A stretch of 64,000 nucleotides of DNA from Chloroflexota bacterium (GTDB lineage Bacteria; Chloroflexota; Anaerolineae; Aggregatilineales; J027): assembly GCA_013112715.1 (NCBI GenBank), contig JABFGB010000003.1, positions 210,287 to 274,286 on the forward strand, written 5' to 3'. The position numbers were made by a program, and so were the translations under genes. Shown here piece after piece: positions 35,054-44,278 of this stretch (position 1 is its first letter; each line of letters opens with the position of its first letter). The notes beneath the pieces were generated by a model that had not been told where the DNA came from, did not search any database, and worked only from the letters and a program-made list of their open reading frames with translations.

Positions 35054-35189
35054 ACGCTGGACAATTACCCCGTAACGTGTAAAATCACCCTTCGGTTTTA
35101 GCTTATTAGCACAAGAATATCCCACCTACGGCGTGGCCTTTGACGATGGGACACGCTGCTTTCTGTCACGTTTCTTTTCGGAGGCTTTC

Positions 35190-37502
35190 ATGACTAACCT
35201 GTTCCGGCGTACCCTCCATGCGGCGTTACTTTTGACGCTGGTACTGATGGCAGGGTTGCCTACTTATCAAACCCGCACCAGCTTTGCGCAAGAGGACGGC
35301 TCTAGCGAAGTCGTCGTCGCGGGGTCACGCTATGTCCAAGACCTGCTGCAAAAGTTGGTAGATAATTACAATGCGACGGCAGAAAACGATACGACTGTCC
35401 AATTTGATGCACAAGGTAATGCAGATGGTTTTACACGGCTGTGTGGTGGAGTTGTGGATGCGGTCATGGCGACTGAGCCAATTTCCGACGAACAACTGCT
35501 GGTTTGCGATACCAATGCAGTGGAGTTTGTGGAATTGGTGCTGGCCTATGAAGCGTTGGTACTTGTCCCCAGCGCGGGTGCCCCAGCGACCTGTATTGAC
35601 CAATCCAGCCTGCCAAGTGTACTCGGTGAGGGTGGGGCAGCCCAACTCAATTGGTCAGTTATCAACCCAACCGCGACCCCCGGTGATATCACCCTGTATG
35701 GCCCAAATCCTGAAAGTCAAACAGTCGTCGGTTTCCTTGCCTCACTGCTGCCAGACGCGCCGCGCACCGATTATACCCAATATGAATCCCCTCAGGCCGT
35801 TGTAGATATACTCAAAGATCCGGCCAGTATGGGTGTGGCGTTTATGACGTTTGATGAGTGGTCAGAGCTTGAAGATCAGGGCGGTTTGACGCCCTTGCAA
35901 GCCAGCACTGATCAATTGCTGACCTGTCTTTCGCCGGATGAGGGCACGATTGCTGCTGGAACGTATCCCTTCCGCCGTCAGTTGATGCTGTATGTCAATG
36001 TGACTGCCTTTGATAAAGTCAATTTTGACGAATTCGCAAAATACGCGGTGGGTGCCGAAGGTCTTCCGGTGGTGGATGATGAATTTAACTTCACCGTGCC
36101 TGTCCAAGCAGTGTTGGATCGCGGCCTCAACAATATTACTGGCCCGATTGTAGGACGTACATTTACCCGACCCAATTCCCCAGTGACACTGAATACTGCT
36201 GCTGAGGGTTCGGTGACGGTCAACGGTACGGGTTTGGCATCTACCGCAACTAAGCCCATTTATGATTCCTTTACGGGAACCTATGCCAATGTTGACCTGA
36301 CGGTTGGCGCGATGACCAATGACCAAAGCTGGGGCGCATTCTGCGCTGGCACGGCCTCGGTGATTCAAGTCAATCGTCCTCCGACGGAAGCCGAATTAGC
36401 CACATGCTCCGAAAACAACATTGACCCCTATACCATCACTTTTGGCGCTCAGGCAGTTGTGCTGGTTGTGAAGGCTGATTCTGATTTGCCCGTTTGCCTC
36501 GATTACAGCCAATTGTCGGCCATGCTGGTGCAAAATGTGCTTGACCCACAGGCTGGCACACTGAATCCTGATGCTACCGCCGAAGCGACAGACGCCGCCC
36601 CTACGGAAGCAGCCACTGAAGCGCCAACAGCCGAACCTACCGAAGCCGCTACTGAAGCACCTGCACCGGAACCCACCGAAGCGCCGATTGTGCCGCTTGA
36701 CCCCGCCAAACTGCAAGGGCCTGCACGCTGGAACGAAATCAATCCCGAATGGCCTGATCGCCAACTGTTGGTGCTGGCTCCCAGCTTAGGTGCGATTGAA
36801 ACCGACTTGATTTTGGCAACGGTGACCGATGGTCAACAGGTGCTGCGTCGCACCGATGCCCCCATTGTTCAAATGTCGCCTGTGAACACCCCCAACGCAT
36901 CCGGAGCGACGGATATTCCCGATTTGCAATATCGTGTTGGCGCTACCGCACATTTTGATGGTGCGATTACTTATGCCCTGTGGACGGCTTTCCAATCCGA
37001 CCCCGGCAAAGATGGGGTACGGGTTGTCCAGATTGACGCTGGTAATGGGTGCATTGAACCGACAGCCGAAACTATTCTCGATGGCAGCTATTCATTCTCC
37101 TATAGCTCGATGCTGGTCTTCTCGAAGGCAGCGTTGAGTGATGATGTGGTGGCCGCACTTTTATGGCAGGCCTTCAACAGTGATGCGCTGATTCAGATTG
37201 AAACCCTCGGTCTCGTTGGGTTTGATCGGGCTGCATTGGAAGCCGAACGCGAAAACATCTTCACGATGATTGAAGAAGCGCGTCGTGCCGCAGCAGAAGC
37301 CGATCCCGATGCCGAATCCAGCGATACCACCCCCGAAGCAACTGAGGAAGTGACTGAAGGGCCTACCGAAGAACCTACGGAAACGGCAACTGAGACCGCA
37401 ACGGAAGTTCCCACTGAGATTCCAACCGAAGTGCCGACTGAGGTGTCGACGGAGTTACCAACGGCTGAACCTACAGAAGCCCCAACTCAGGCGGCTCAAT
37501 AG
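35190..37502 (+). CDS. Secreted PstS-like protein with two solute-binding modules
   Basis: A 770-residue exported protein with a signal peptide ending near FAQ (about residue 30). Two PBP-like (phosphate-binding-type) modules follow: the first opens SEVVVAGSRYVQDLLQKLV (about 38-330), the second GSVTVNGTGLASTATKPIY (about 345-690). They are joined by a TEAPT-rich linker (36577-36690). The C-terminus is another run of TE[AEV]PTE repeats (37325-37495), possibly a wall- or sheath-anchoring stalk. Cysteines inside the modules (RLCGGVVDAV, GAFCAGTASV) suggest disulfides. No ABC transporter genes adjoin, so a sensing or structural role is likely. ATG 35190 with GGAGG 5 bases ahead. Confidence 0.72.
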   Translation: MTNLFRRTLHAALLLTLVLMAGLPTYQTRTSFAQEDGSSEVVVAGSRYVQDLLQKLVDNYNATAENDTTVQFDAQGNADGFTRLCGGVVDAVMATEPISDEQLLVCDTNAVEFVELVLAYEALVLVPSAGAPATCIDQSSLPSVLGEGGAAQLNWSVINPTATPGDITLYGPNPESQTVVGFLASLLPDAPRTDYTQYESPQAVVDILKDPASMGVAFMTFDEWSELEDQGGLTPLQASTDQLLTCLSPDEGTIAAGTYPFRRQLMLYVNVTAFDKVNFDEFAKYAVGAEGLPVVDDEFNFTVPVQAVLDRGLNNITGPIVGRTFTRPNSPVTLNTAAEGSVTVNGTGLASTATKPIYDSFTGTYANVDLTVGAMTNDQSWGAFCAGTASVIQVNRPPTEAELATCSENNIDPYTITFGAQAVVLVVKADSDLPVCLDYSQLSAMLVQNVLDPQAGTLNPDATAEATDAAPTEAATEAPTAEPTEAATEAPAPEPTEAPIVPLDPAKLQGPARWNEINPEWPDRQLLVLAPSLGAIETDLILATVTDGQQVLRRTDAPIVQMSPVNTPNASGATDIPDLQYRVGATAHFDGAITYALWTAFQSDPGKDGVRVVQIDAGNGCIEPTAETILDGSYSFSYSSMLVFSKAALSDDVVAALLWQAFNSDALIQIETLGLVGFDRAALEAERENIFTMIEEARRAAAEADPDAESSDTTPEATEEVTEGPTEEPTETATETATEVPTEIPTEVPTEVSTELPTAEPTEAPTQAAQ
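36577..36690 (+). repeat. TEA[AP]T-type coding repeat (linker)
   Basis: Tandem 5-to-8-residue units rich in Thr, Glu, Ala and Pro, encoded by near-identical codons such as GAAGC, inside the PstS-like gene. Low-complexity linker, not a CRISPR. Confidence 0.7.
37325..37495 (+). repeat. TE[AEV]PTE coding repeat (C-terminal stalk)
   Basis: About 12 short threonine/glutamate/proline units at the end of the PstS-like protein, coded by repeated ACTGAA/ACCGAA triplet pairs. The frame ends TAG two codons later. Confidence 0.7.
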
Positions 37503-37526
37503 GTAAGGTCGCAAGGATATAACGAG

Positions 37527-37556
37527 GGCGGGCTAATAGCCTGCCTTTTTTATTTT
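37527..37556 (+). terminator. Terminator of the first PstS-like gene
   Basis: GGCGGGC (37527-37533) pairs with GCCTGCC (37539-37545) with one wobble, followed by a T-rich run to 37556. Confidence 0.8.
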
Positions 37557-37613
37557 TGCAAATTGATAGATAATGTTTTCAAAAACACCCATCCAATCAG
37601 CGAGGAATTTCTG

Positions 37614-38924
37614 ATGCGCGGTGCAAATCTACGATTGTTGTTGCCTTGCCTGCTGATCTTGACTTTGATGCCTATAGGGTCGGTCAATATCCGACCGGTT
37701 TTTGCGCGTCAATCAGCTACCTTTGCGGTGGTGGCGAACGATGCTCTTGCCGAACGGGTAAGTCGGGCGCTCATTGATGCCTATCCCTATGGTGGATTTG
37801 AGACACGGCGCAGTTCGGAGGCAACTCTCACCAATTTGTGTGCAGGTGAATTTTTGGTACTTGCCACGACGACCCCGCCAACACCTGAAGAATTCGCGGA
37901 TTGTCCTACTGCTGTGGAACTGATTGTGGCAATTGATGGCTCGGTAGTTATTATTTCGACACAGGTAGATTTTTTATTGTGCCTTGAGGCCGACCAATTG
38001 AAAACCCTCTTTGGTACAAATGGCCCGCGTGATGCCGAGACGTGGAATCAATTGAATCCAGACTTCCCAGAGCGCCGCGTCAGTGTTTTTGCCACCAATG
38101 ACCAAGATGTGGAAGATTTCTTTTTTCAGCGCGTGATCGGGGAGGATAGTGGTCAACGGCGTGGTATTGAGGCGTTTGGCGATGAACCCTATCGTCAAAT
38201 TAATACACGGCAGGGCGGGATTGGTTTTGTACCATTGGCCGAATATTTTAGCAGTCCACCCACCTACAGCGTTGTGCCCTTAAATAACGGGACGAGTTGC
38301 CAAATGCCAACGGAACGTACCATCGCGGAAGGTGACTATCCGGCTGCCGGCTCGGTCTATTGGTATATCAGTCGAGATGCTTCCCTGCCCGCTTCGGAAA
38401 TCTCTACGCTGTTGGCGTTTGTTTTTGGCGAGGAGGGTGCTGCCGCCATTCAATCAGTCGGAGGATGGTCTGTCCCGCCTGATTTGACTACCCTCTCTTT
38501 GCGCAATCTCCAAGATGGGGTGACGGGGCCAGCCTTGTCGGGCGATAACAGCCCTGATTTTGTAGTGCGCTTGACTTGGGAAACCAGCCATGACCTTGAC
38601 TTGGGTCTCTATTTGCCCGGAGGTACGGAGGTCAATTTTACCAATCCTGCTGCACCGGGATTCTATCGTCAATCGGATAATGGAAATGATTATTGCTCAA
38701 CCTCTGCTGCTAGCCCTCAAGAGGAGATTGTCGCGCTGGATGGGATCGCCTATCCTACTGATTATTTGGCCTATGTTCAGCTTTCGTTGGCGTGTGGGAA
38801 TGAAGAAACCACCGCTGCCTTTACCGTAGAATTTTTGATTGATGGGCAGGTCGTGGACTCAGCAACAGGTAGTATTGGAGAGGGTGAGAATCCCTTCGTT
38901 GTGACATTTACCTATCCGGGCTAG
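37614..38924 (+). CDS. Secreted PstS-like protein with beta-sandwich tail
   Basis: A 436-residue exported protein. Signal peptide of about 30 residues, then a PBP-like module (about 38-300) related to the modules of the preceding gene (VVANDALAERVSRALIDAY; the GVGFVP-like QGGIGFVPLAEYF block is the end of a PstS fold). The C-terminal part (about 320-436) looks like a YfaP/DUF2135-type beta-sandwich with RLTWETSHDLDLGLYLPGG. Roles in surface sensing or ligand display are inferred. ATG 37614 with GAGG about 8 bases ahead; ends with TAG. Confidence 0.7.
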   Translation: MRGANLRLLLPCLLILTLMPIGSVNIRPVFARQSATFAVVANDALAERVSRALIDAYPYGGFETRRSSEATLTNLCAGEFLVLATTTPPTPEEFADCPTAVELIVAIDGSVVIISTQVDFLLCLEADQLKTLFGTNGPRDAETWNQLNPDFPERRVSVFATNDQDVEDFFFQRVIGEDSGQRRGIEAFGDEPYRQINTRQGGIGFVPLAEYFSSPPTYSVVPLNNGTSCQMPTERTIAEGDYPAAGSVYWYISRDASLPASEISTLLAFVFGEEGAAAIQSVGGWSVPPDLTTLSLRNLQDGVTGPALSGDNSPDFVVRLTWETSHDLDLGLYLPGGTEVNFTNPAAPGFYRQSDNGNDYCSTSAASPQEEIVALDGIAYPTDYLAYVQLSLACGNEETTAAFTVEFLIDGQVVDSATGSIGEGENPFVVTFTYPG

Positions 38925-38944
38925 GTAGTCCGCTTGCTCGAACC

Positions 38945-38974
38945 AAAAAGGCCGATCTGATTGTCGGCCTTTTT
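38945..38974. terminator. Bidirectional terminator
   Basis: AAAAAGGCCGA and TCGGCCTTTTT flank an 8-base loop. It serves the PstS-like gene on the left and the repeat protein on the minus strand. Confidence 0.85.
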
Positions 38975-38993
38975 AGTATCATGACCTATTCGA

Positions 38994-39722
38994 TTACACA
39001 CTCATCCGGCTGAAATTCAGTAGTTCGTCAACATGCGCGTCCAGTTCAGCAAGCAGGGTGTCGGCGTCTTCTTGGCTTAATTTGCCATCCGTGACAGCTT
39101 GGTTAATTTGTTCTGTCGCGTCGCTGATGATTTGAGCCTTGACCGCTGCTACGTCCCCGCCATTTTCGGTAATGATGGTGGCAAGACTCTTGCCGTCACG
39201 CAGTTCTTGGCGCACATCCTGAGCCTCAAGGCCAGTGGATTCGGTGATGACATCCATCACGATGCGGCGTAGACCAAAGTTGACGCGGGCATTAATCACA
39301 CGCTGACCCAGTTCATGGCTGAGAATTTCTTGGATTTTGGTATCCAATTCCGCTTTCAGTTCGGCGGCGCGTTCTTCGGTGATGCGTTCATTGGCAAGGG
39401 CTTCATCTATTTGGGCCTCGGCTTCGACTTTGGCATCTGCCGCGACTTGGGCTGGATCACCGCCATTGGCTGTAATCAGGTCACTGAGGGTTTGACCTGC
39501 TTCAGCGCTTCGCAAAAATTCACGGGTATCCATGCCCACCGATTCGGCGGCGGTGTCGGTAACGATGCGAACGAGGGCTAGACCACCGCGATGACCACCC
39601 CGATTACCGCCACGATCTCCTAGCGGGCCTTGCGCGAACGAGACCCCAACGGCGCTGAATACCATCGCAACCGCTACTACCACAACAGTTGCTCTCAATA
39701 CACCACGCTTTAATGACTTCAT
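38994..39722 (-). CDS. Secreted protein with two homologous repeats
   Basis: A 242-residue exported protein with signal peptide ending VSFAQ (about 31) and a glycine/arginine-rich neck (GDRGGNRGGHRGG). Two copies of an about 87-residue repeat follow (residues about 48-134 and 148-235): each has an IVxDxxxESxG start, an LSDLITANGGD or LATIITENGGD centre and a long acidic coiled-coil end. The family is unknown to me; DUF2680-like is a guess. AAGGAG lies 9 bases before the ATG at 39722. Confidence 0.65.
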   Translation of the reverse strand: MKSLKRGVLRATVVVVAVAMVFSAVGVSFAQGPLGDRGGNRGGHRGGLALVRIVTDTAAESVGMDTREFLRSAEAGQTLSDLITANGGDPAQVAADAKVEAEAQIDEALANERITEERAAELKAELDTKIQEILSHELGQRVINARVNFGLRRIVMDVITESTGLEAQDVRQELRDGKSLATIITENGGDVAAVKAQIISDATEQINQAVTDGKLSQEDADTLLAELDAHVDELLNFSRMSV

Positions 39723-39915
39723 ATTCCTATTCTCCTTGTTTGACTCAGTTAATCTGACTTGACGCTTCGTTTCGTTCGGATGAGCCTATTTTCAGGGACA
39801 GATGTAACCGGAGTGTTATCTTTCCCCTCAGAAACTGTAAAATCTTGTGTTGTAAACCCTCGCAGAGCGTTTACAATTGCAACTATTTGTAGTCGTCATA
39901 CAGCAGGATGCAACA

Positions 39916-40905
39916 TTGGATTTATCCATCATCATCGTAAATTGGAATGTCGCGGAATTATTGACGCGATGCCTAGAAAGTATTTATCAATCGCCGATTA
40001 CCCTAGTCGCCCCAGACGGCACATGCATGGGGGAGGGGCCGCTAACCCAAGTCATAGTGGTAGATTCCGCCAGCCAAGATGGTAGTGTGGAAATGCTCCG
40101 CGAACGGTTTGGGTGGGTGCATCTCATTCAGTGTGAGCAAAATGTCGGTTTTGTGCGCGGGAATAATTTAGGCCTGAAATCGGCCACCGGACGGGCGGTT
40201 TTGCTGTTGAACCCGGATACTGAAGTTTTGGGGGATGCTCTGCCACGCCTGATGGCTGTTTTGAATTCTGACCCGAAAGTGGGAGTGGTTGGGCCACACA
40301 CCCTGAACCCTGACGGCACCTATCAGCAAACGCGCCATCATTTCCCGACCCTGCTCATTGGCATCGCCGAAAGCCCTTGGATCAGTAATATTGCCCCACG
40401 CCGCTGGCTCGATTGGTTTTTTATGCGTCAGATGTCCAACGACGCAACCTTCCCGGTGGATTGGGTCAAGGGGTCGGCGTTGCTGGCCCGGCGAGAGGTT
40501 TGGGAACAAGTAGGTAGCCTTGACGAGCGCTACGTTATGTATTCCGAGGAAATGGATTGGTGCAGGCGTGCCAAAGACGCGGGTTGGGAGATTTTGTATG
40601 TAGGGGACGCCAAAATCGTCCATCATGAAGGGCAGAGCAGCAAGCAGGTCAAAGCCCGTAGCCATGTGCATTTTCAACACAGCAAACTACGCTATTTTCG
40701 TAAGTTTCATGGTCGCTGGCAGGCTGAAATTTTCCGGCTGGCAATGGTGGTAAACTATGCGAATCAGATTGGGATTGAAGCTGCTAAATGGAGCTTGGGC
40801 AGTCAGCGCCCATTACGTTGGGAGCGAGTCAAGGCCTATTGGTTGGTGATTCGCTCATTGTTGTGGGCCGGCGAATCTATCGTGCTTGAAAACAAGGGGA
40901 AGTGA
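39916..40905 (+). CDS. Glycosyltransferase family 2 (rhamnosyltransferase-like)
   Basis: A 329-residue GT-A enzyme. SIIIVNWNVAELLTRCLESI opens the fold, VVDSASQDGS is the nucleotide site, LLNPDTEVLGDALPRLM is the DxD-like motif, and ERYVMYSEEMDWCRRA contains the catalytic-base region. It likely transfers a sugar to a surface glycan. TTG 39916 is preferred because AGGA lies 8 bases ahead; the frame remains open upstream but without a site. The GT4 gene starts 4 bases after its stop, so they are co-transcribed. Confidence 0.8.
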   Translation: MDLSIIIVNWNVAELLTRCLESIYQSPITLVAPDGTCMGEGPLTQVIVVDSASQDGSVEMLRERFGWVHLIQCEQNVGFVRGNNLGLKSATGRAVLLLNPDTEVLGDALPRLMAVLNSDPKVGVVGPHTLNPDGTYQQTRHHFPTLLIGIAESPWISNIAPRRWLDWFFMRQMSNDATFPVDWVKGSALLARREVWEQVGSLDERYVMYSEEMDWCRRAKDAGWEILYVGDAKIVHHEGQSSKQVKARSHVHFQHSKLRYFRKFHGRWQAEIFRLAMVVNYANQIGIEAAKWSLGSQRPLRWERVKAYWLVIRSLLWAGESIVLENKGK

Positions 40906-40909
40906 CTCG

Positions 40910-42100
40910 ATGCGGATTGGCATCATCACAGGTGAGTTTCCGCCGATGCAAGGCGGTGTAGGGGATTATTCATTGGAATTAGGGCGGGCGATGGTGACGC
41001 AGGGACACAAAATATTTGTCCTGACGAGTGATCGGGCCGTGCCTGTCATTCAAGAACGTGGGATTCATGTGCAGCCAACAGTGGCGAATTGGGGTCGCTG
41101 GGGGAAACAAAAATCCGGCGATAGACGGCGTGGGGAGGTACAGGCTGCACAGTGGGCCAAGGCGAATCAATTGGATGTGGTCAATATCCAATATCAAGCA
41201 GCAGCCTATAACATGCGGGTCGCCGCGAATTTGCTGCCGGAAACACTTGGTCACATAGCCCCTGTCGTGACGACCTTCCATGATTTGCTAGTCCCCTATT
41301 TGTTCCCCAAAGCTGGCCCCCTCCGTAAAAAAGTCATTTATCGCATGGCCCGCCAAAGCAAGGGCGTGATTGTGACCAATCGGGGCGACGAACGGGAATT
41401 AGCTGAACAAGGCCATATGCCGCCCGTGATGCGGATTCCGATTGGCTCGAATATTGCCGTACAACCCCCCGCCGATTATGACAAAACGGCATGGCGTGAG
41501 GCGCATTTTCTGCCCCATGATGCGTTTATTGTGGGTTTCTTTGGGTTCATCAATCGTAGCAAGGGCGTGGATACACTGGCGCAGGCGATTCGACTACTGG
41601 TAGATCGTGGCATCAATGCCCATTTGTTGATTGTGGGTGGTCAGACGGGGGTAAGTGACCAGACCAATATTCAGCAGGCTGATGAAGCGGAACGGATGGT
41701 GGGGGGCTTGGGCATTTCGCGGCGAGTGCATTGGACAGGCTTTGTCACCCCCGAAGCTGTCAGCGCCCATCTGATGGCCTGTGATGTAGTGGCCCTGCCC
41801 TTCCGCGATGGCGTATCGTATCGGCGCGGCACACTCATGGCAACCCTCGCGCATGGCTGTCCAATTGTGACGACTTTCCCGCAGGTGGACGAACCCGATT
41901 TGGTAGATGGGCAGGCGATGAAAATGGTGCCGCCGGATTCGCCCCAGAAATTGGCCGATGCCCTGCGCGAATTAGCCCATGATGAAGCCCAGCGTATTCG
42001 GCTTGGCAAAGCAGCGGCCCAACTCGCCACGCAGTTTAGGTGGGATGCGATTGCAGCGGCGACCCTGCGCTTTTTTGAGCAGCTACGGGCTTCACGGTAA
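40910..42100 (+). CDS. Glycosyltransferase family 4
   Basis: A 396-residue GT-B enzyme. MRIGIITGEFPPMQGGVGDY is the typical N-terminal UDP-sugar-acceptor start, then VVTTFHDLLVPYLFP, VGFFGFINRSKGVDTLAQAI and the C-terminal EAERMVGGL and ALPFRDGVSYRRGTLMATLAHGCPIV, the donor-binding E-x7-E region. It adds a sugar to the growing glycan. It lies 4 bases after the GT2 gene. Its end overlaps the convergent membrane protein gene by 9 bases. Confidence 0.85.
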   Translation: MRIGIITGEFPPMQGGVGDYSLELGRAMVTQGHKIFVLTSDRAVPVIQERGIHVQPTVANWGRWGKQKSGDRRRGEVQAAQWAKANQLDVVNIQYQAAAYNMRVAANLLPETLGHIAPVVTTFHDLLVPYLFPKAGPLRKKVIYRMARQSKGVIVTNRGDERELAEQGHMPPVMRIPIGSNIAVQPPADYDKTAWREAHFLPHDAFIVGFFGFINRSKGVDTLAQAIRLLVDRGINAHLLIVGGQTGVSDQTNIQQADEAERMVGGLGISRRVHWTGFVTPEAVSAHLMACDVVALPFRDGVSYRRGTLMATLAHGCPIVTTFPQVDEPDLVDGQAMKMVPPDSPQKLADALRELAHDEAQRIRLGKAAAQLATQFRWDAIAAATLRFFEQLRASR

Positions 42101-44278
42101 TCCTGTACCACCGGGCCACTGGACTTGGATGGTCACAGGCAAGCGGATGGCGTCGTCGCCGTTGGTCAAAAGTTGGCGTTCATTACTGCCCGATTGCCAA
42201 TCATACCAGCCGACCAAAATGGAATAGTTTCCGGTGGGTAGGTTGGGCGGCAGCAAGATTTCGCGGGTATCAAAGATCATTTCGCCGGATTGCCATGAAC
42301 TTAAGGGCCGGGTGTTATTCACCGCATAACCATCGGCTTGTGCCACCACATGCCCCTGCGCATCTACCAGATGTACCAGCGCACTATAATCAGCGGTGGC
42401 GGGTTCAAGGGCCTGCCAATAGAACACGACTCGAACACTGCCCCCTGACCACGCCACATTGCCATCAGTCAGCGCGATGCCTGCTAATTGGGCAAATGGC
42501 GACCACACGGCCTCCTCTAATCGTGCCAATCCCACATTTTCGGTATAGGGCAGAACTTCAACATTTCCCGAATAGTCATCATCCCCACAAACCAATTCCC
42601 ATTGATAGTTGCCTGCCGGAACATACAGGGGGAGACCGATTTGTTCATGAATAACCTCATTCCCTCTGGCGGTGTCAACAGGATAAAGGGATTCGAAAAA
42701 GGGGTGCGCATCCTCAACTATGATATTTCCCCCCGAATCCAACAAACGGGCACTGATTTCATCGGGCAGGGCGTCACCTTCGTTTAATCGAATATCGCAA
42801 TTGAAGGGCAGGGTATCGCCTTGCAATAGGATTGGGGGTGTTCTCAAAGGTAGGCGGCGTTGATAAACGGTCATCGGACTAAAGGTATCACCCTCCGTGC
42901 TAAATTGCGCAGCGGGGCGATAGTACGTGTCGAACCAATCTTGCGCGATGACCTGCTGCCATGTGTAATAACCTGTTGCGACTACATAATCCGGTTTGTA
43001 TTTCAGGACGGCATAATCATCCTGCTTAAAATACATCTCTGGCACAATCAAGCCGGGGGAATCAATTGTATGGCGCTGGGCGTAATACCCCATGACGCCT
43101 AAGTCACCGACAAGCAGAGTGGCATGGGTGAGGGTATTGGCTTCGATCCATTTGCCCAAGACCACATAGGTCTTTGTGCGGGGTGGTGGATCAGCAAAAT
43201 CTTGTGATCTGACGATAGCGAACACTCCCGAAACGCCGACCAAAATCCCCGCCAGCGCGAACCGCCATAATTTGCTGGAATTTAGCCGTCCCATCTGCTC
43301 AAAAATCCATGCGCCGCCAAACACCATGAGGACAATACAACTGGTGAATAGGGGGGTGTAGTACCAGAAGGCCGCGACATTCAAAATGGTGTACCCCGCC
43401 AGATAAAAGCCTGCCCATAAAGCCACTGGGCGCAGGGGTTTGATTTTGAGAATGCGCCATACTCCAATCACGACGAACAAAAAGCCAGTGATGCTGAGGG
43501 GATTGTTGTCCCAATAGAAGATTTTCCACCAGTTCCAGCCATCTTTCAAAAATTGGATGCCTTCCAAGCTAGATTGTTTCGCGCCAAAGGTGTTGGGTAG
43601 GGGGGTGTCAAAATAGGCCCATGCAAATAGATACCAAGGGGCAATCGCCGCTGTGTAGACCAGACCCAATGGGTAAGGCAATTGACGCAGGCGAGAAATG
43701 ATTGGTACATCTTGGTTAGCTCGCCAACTATCCCATGCCGCTACTAACCACAGAGTCCCACCCAGAACCACTCCATCGGCGCGTGTCCATGTCAGGGCCG
43801 CCGCTACTAAGATCGCTTCATAGGGTTTGCCACGTTCCCAACGCCACAACGCCAGCATCAACAACGTGCAGTAGAGCAGGGTCTCCATACCAAAACTGAC
43901 ATATATCAGTGGCGAGGTGGCTAAAATGACGCCGATGGCAAACCCACTATAATGCGAAAGGTGGTCCCGGGTCAGTAAAAAGGCGAGGCCACAGGTGAGG
44001 GCCAGTAGAACCGCGCTGAGGAGATTGCCTGCATGTAATAAATCGTGGGTGAGAAAGTAGACCCCGGACATCAGTAGGGTATAAAGTGGGGTGGTAGTGC
44101 CCTGAACACGCTCACCGGGATTAAATACAAAACCCCGCCCCTCCGCGATATTACGGCTGTAGGCATAGGTGATGAATACATCGTCTTGGGTATAGTCCCA
44201 AAAAGCGGCGGTCAGATAGGCAATGAGACCTAGCAGAACGGCCCCAAACAGCCAATAGCGGCGTGATTGCAGCATCAT
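42092..44278 (-). CDS. Multi-pass glycosyltransferase-like membrane protein
   Basis: A 728-residue protein with about eleven hydrophobic helices in the first 430 residues and a soluble beta-rich end. The opening DYTQDDVFITYAYSRNIAEGRGFVFNPGERVQ is the signature of bacterial lipid-linked sugar transferases of the GT39/ArnT-like group. It probably moves a sugar from a polyprenyl donor to a surface acceptor. ATGA overlap (4 bases) couples it to the next gene upstream (44275). Confidence 0.78.
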   Translation of the reverse strand: MMLQSRRYWLFGAVLLGLIAYLTAAFWDYTQDDVFITYAYSRNIAEGRGFVFNPGERVQGTTTPLYTLLMSGVYFLTHDLLHAGNLLSAVLLALTCGLAFLLTRDHLSHYSGFAIGVILATSPLIYVSFGMETLLYCTLLMLALWRWERGKPYEAILVAAALTWTRADGVVLGGTLWLVAAWDSWRANQDVPIISRLRQLPYPLGLVYTAAIAPWYLFAWAYFDTPLPNTFGAKQSSLEGIQFLKDGWNWWKIFYWDNNPLSITGFLFVVIGVWRILKIKPLRPVALWAGFYLAGYTILNVAAFWYYTPLFTSCIVLMVFGGAWIFEQMGRLNSSKLWRFALAGILVGVSGVFAIVRSQDFADPPPRTKTYVVLGKWIEANTLTHATLLVGDLGVMGYYAQRHTIDSPGLIVPEMYFKQDDYAVLKYKPDYVVATGYYTWQQVIAQDWFDTYYRPAAQFSTEGDTFSPMTVYQRRLPLRTPPILLQGDTLPFNCDIRLNEGDALPDEISARLLDSGGNIIVEDAHPFFESLYPVDTARGNEVIHEQIGLPLYVPAGNYQWELVCGDDDYSGNVEVLPYTENVGLARLEEAVWSPFAQLAGIALTDGNVAWSGGSVRVVFYWQALEPATADYSALVHLVDAQGHVVAQADGYAVNNTRPLSSWQSGEMIFDTREILLPPNLPTGNYSILVGWYDWQSGSNERQLLTNGDDAIRLPVTIQVQWPGGTGLP

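Noticed and set aside
36577..37495. CRISPR-like short repeats
   Set aside because: The repeats are triplet-phased, inside a coding frame and lack unique spacers; they encode TE-rich linkers.
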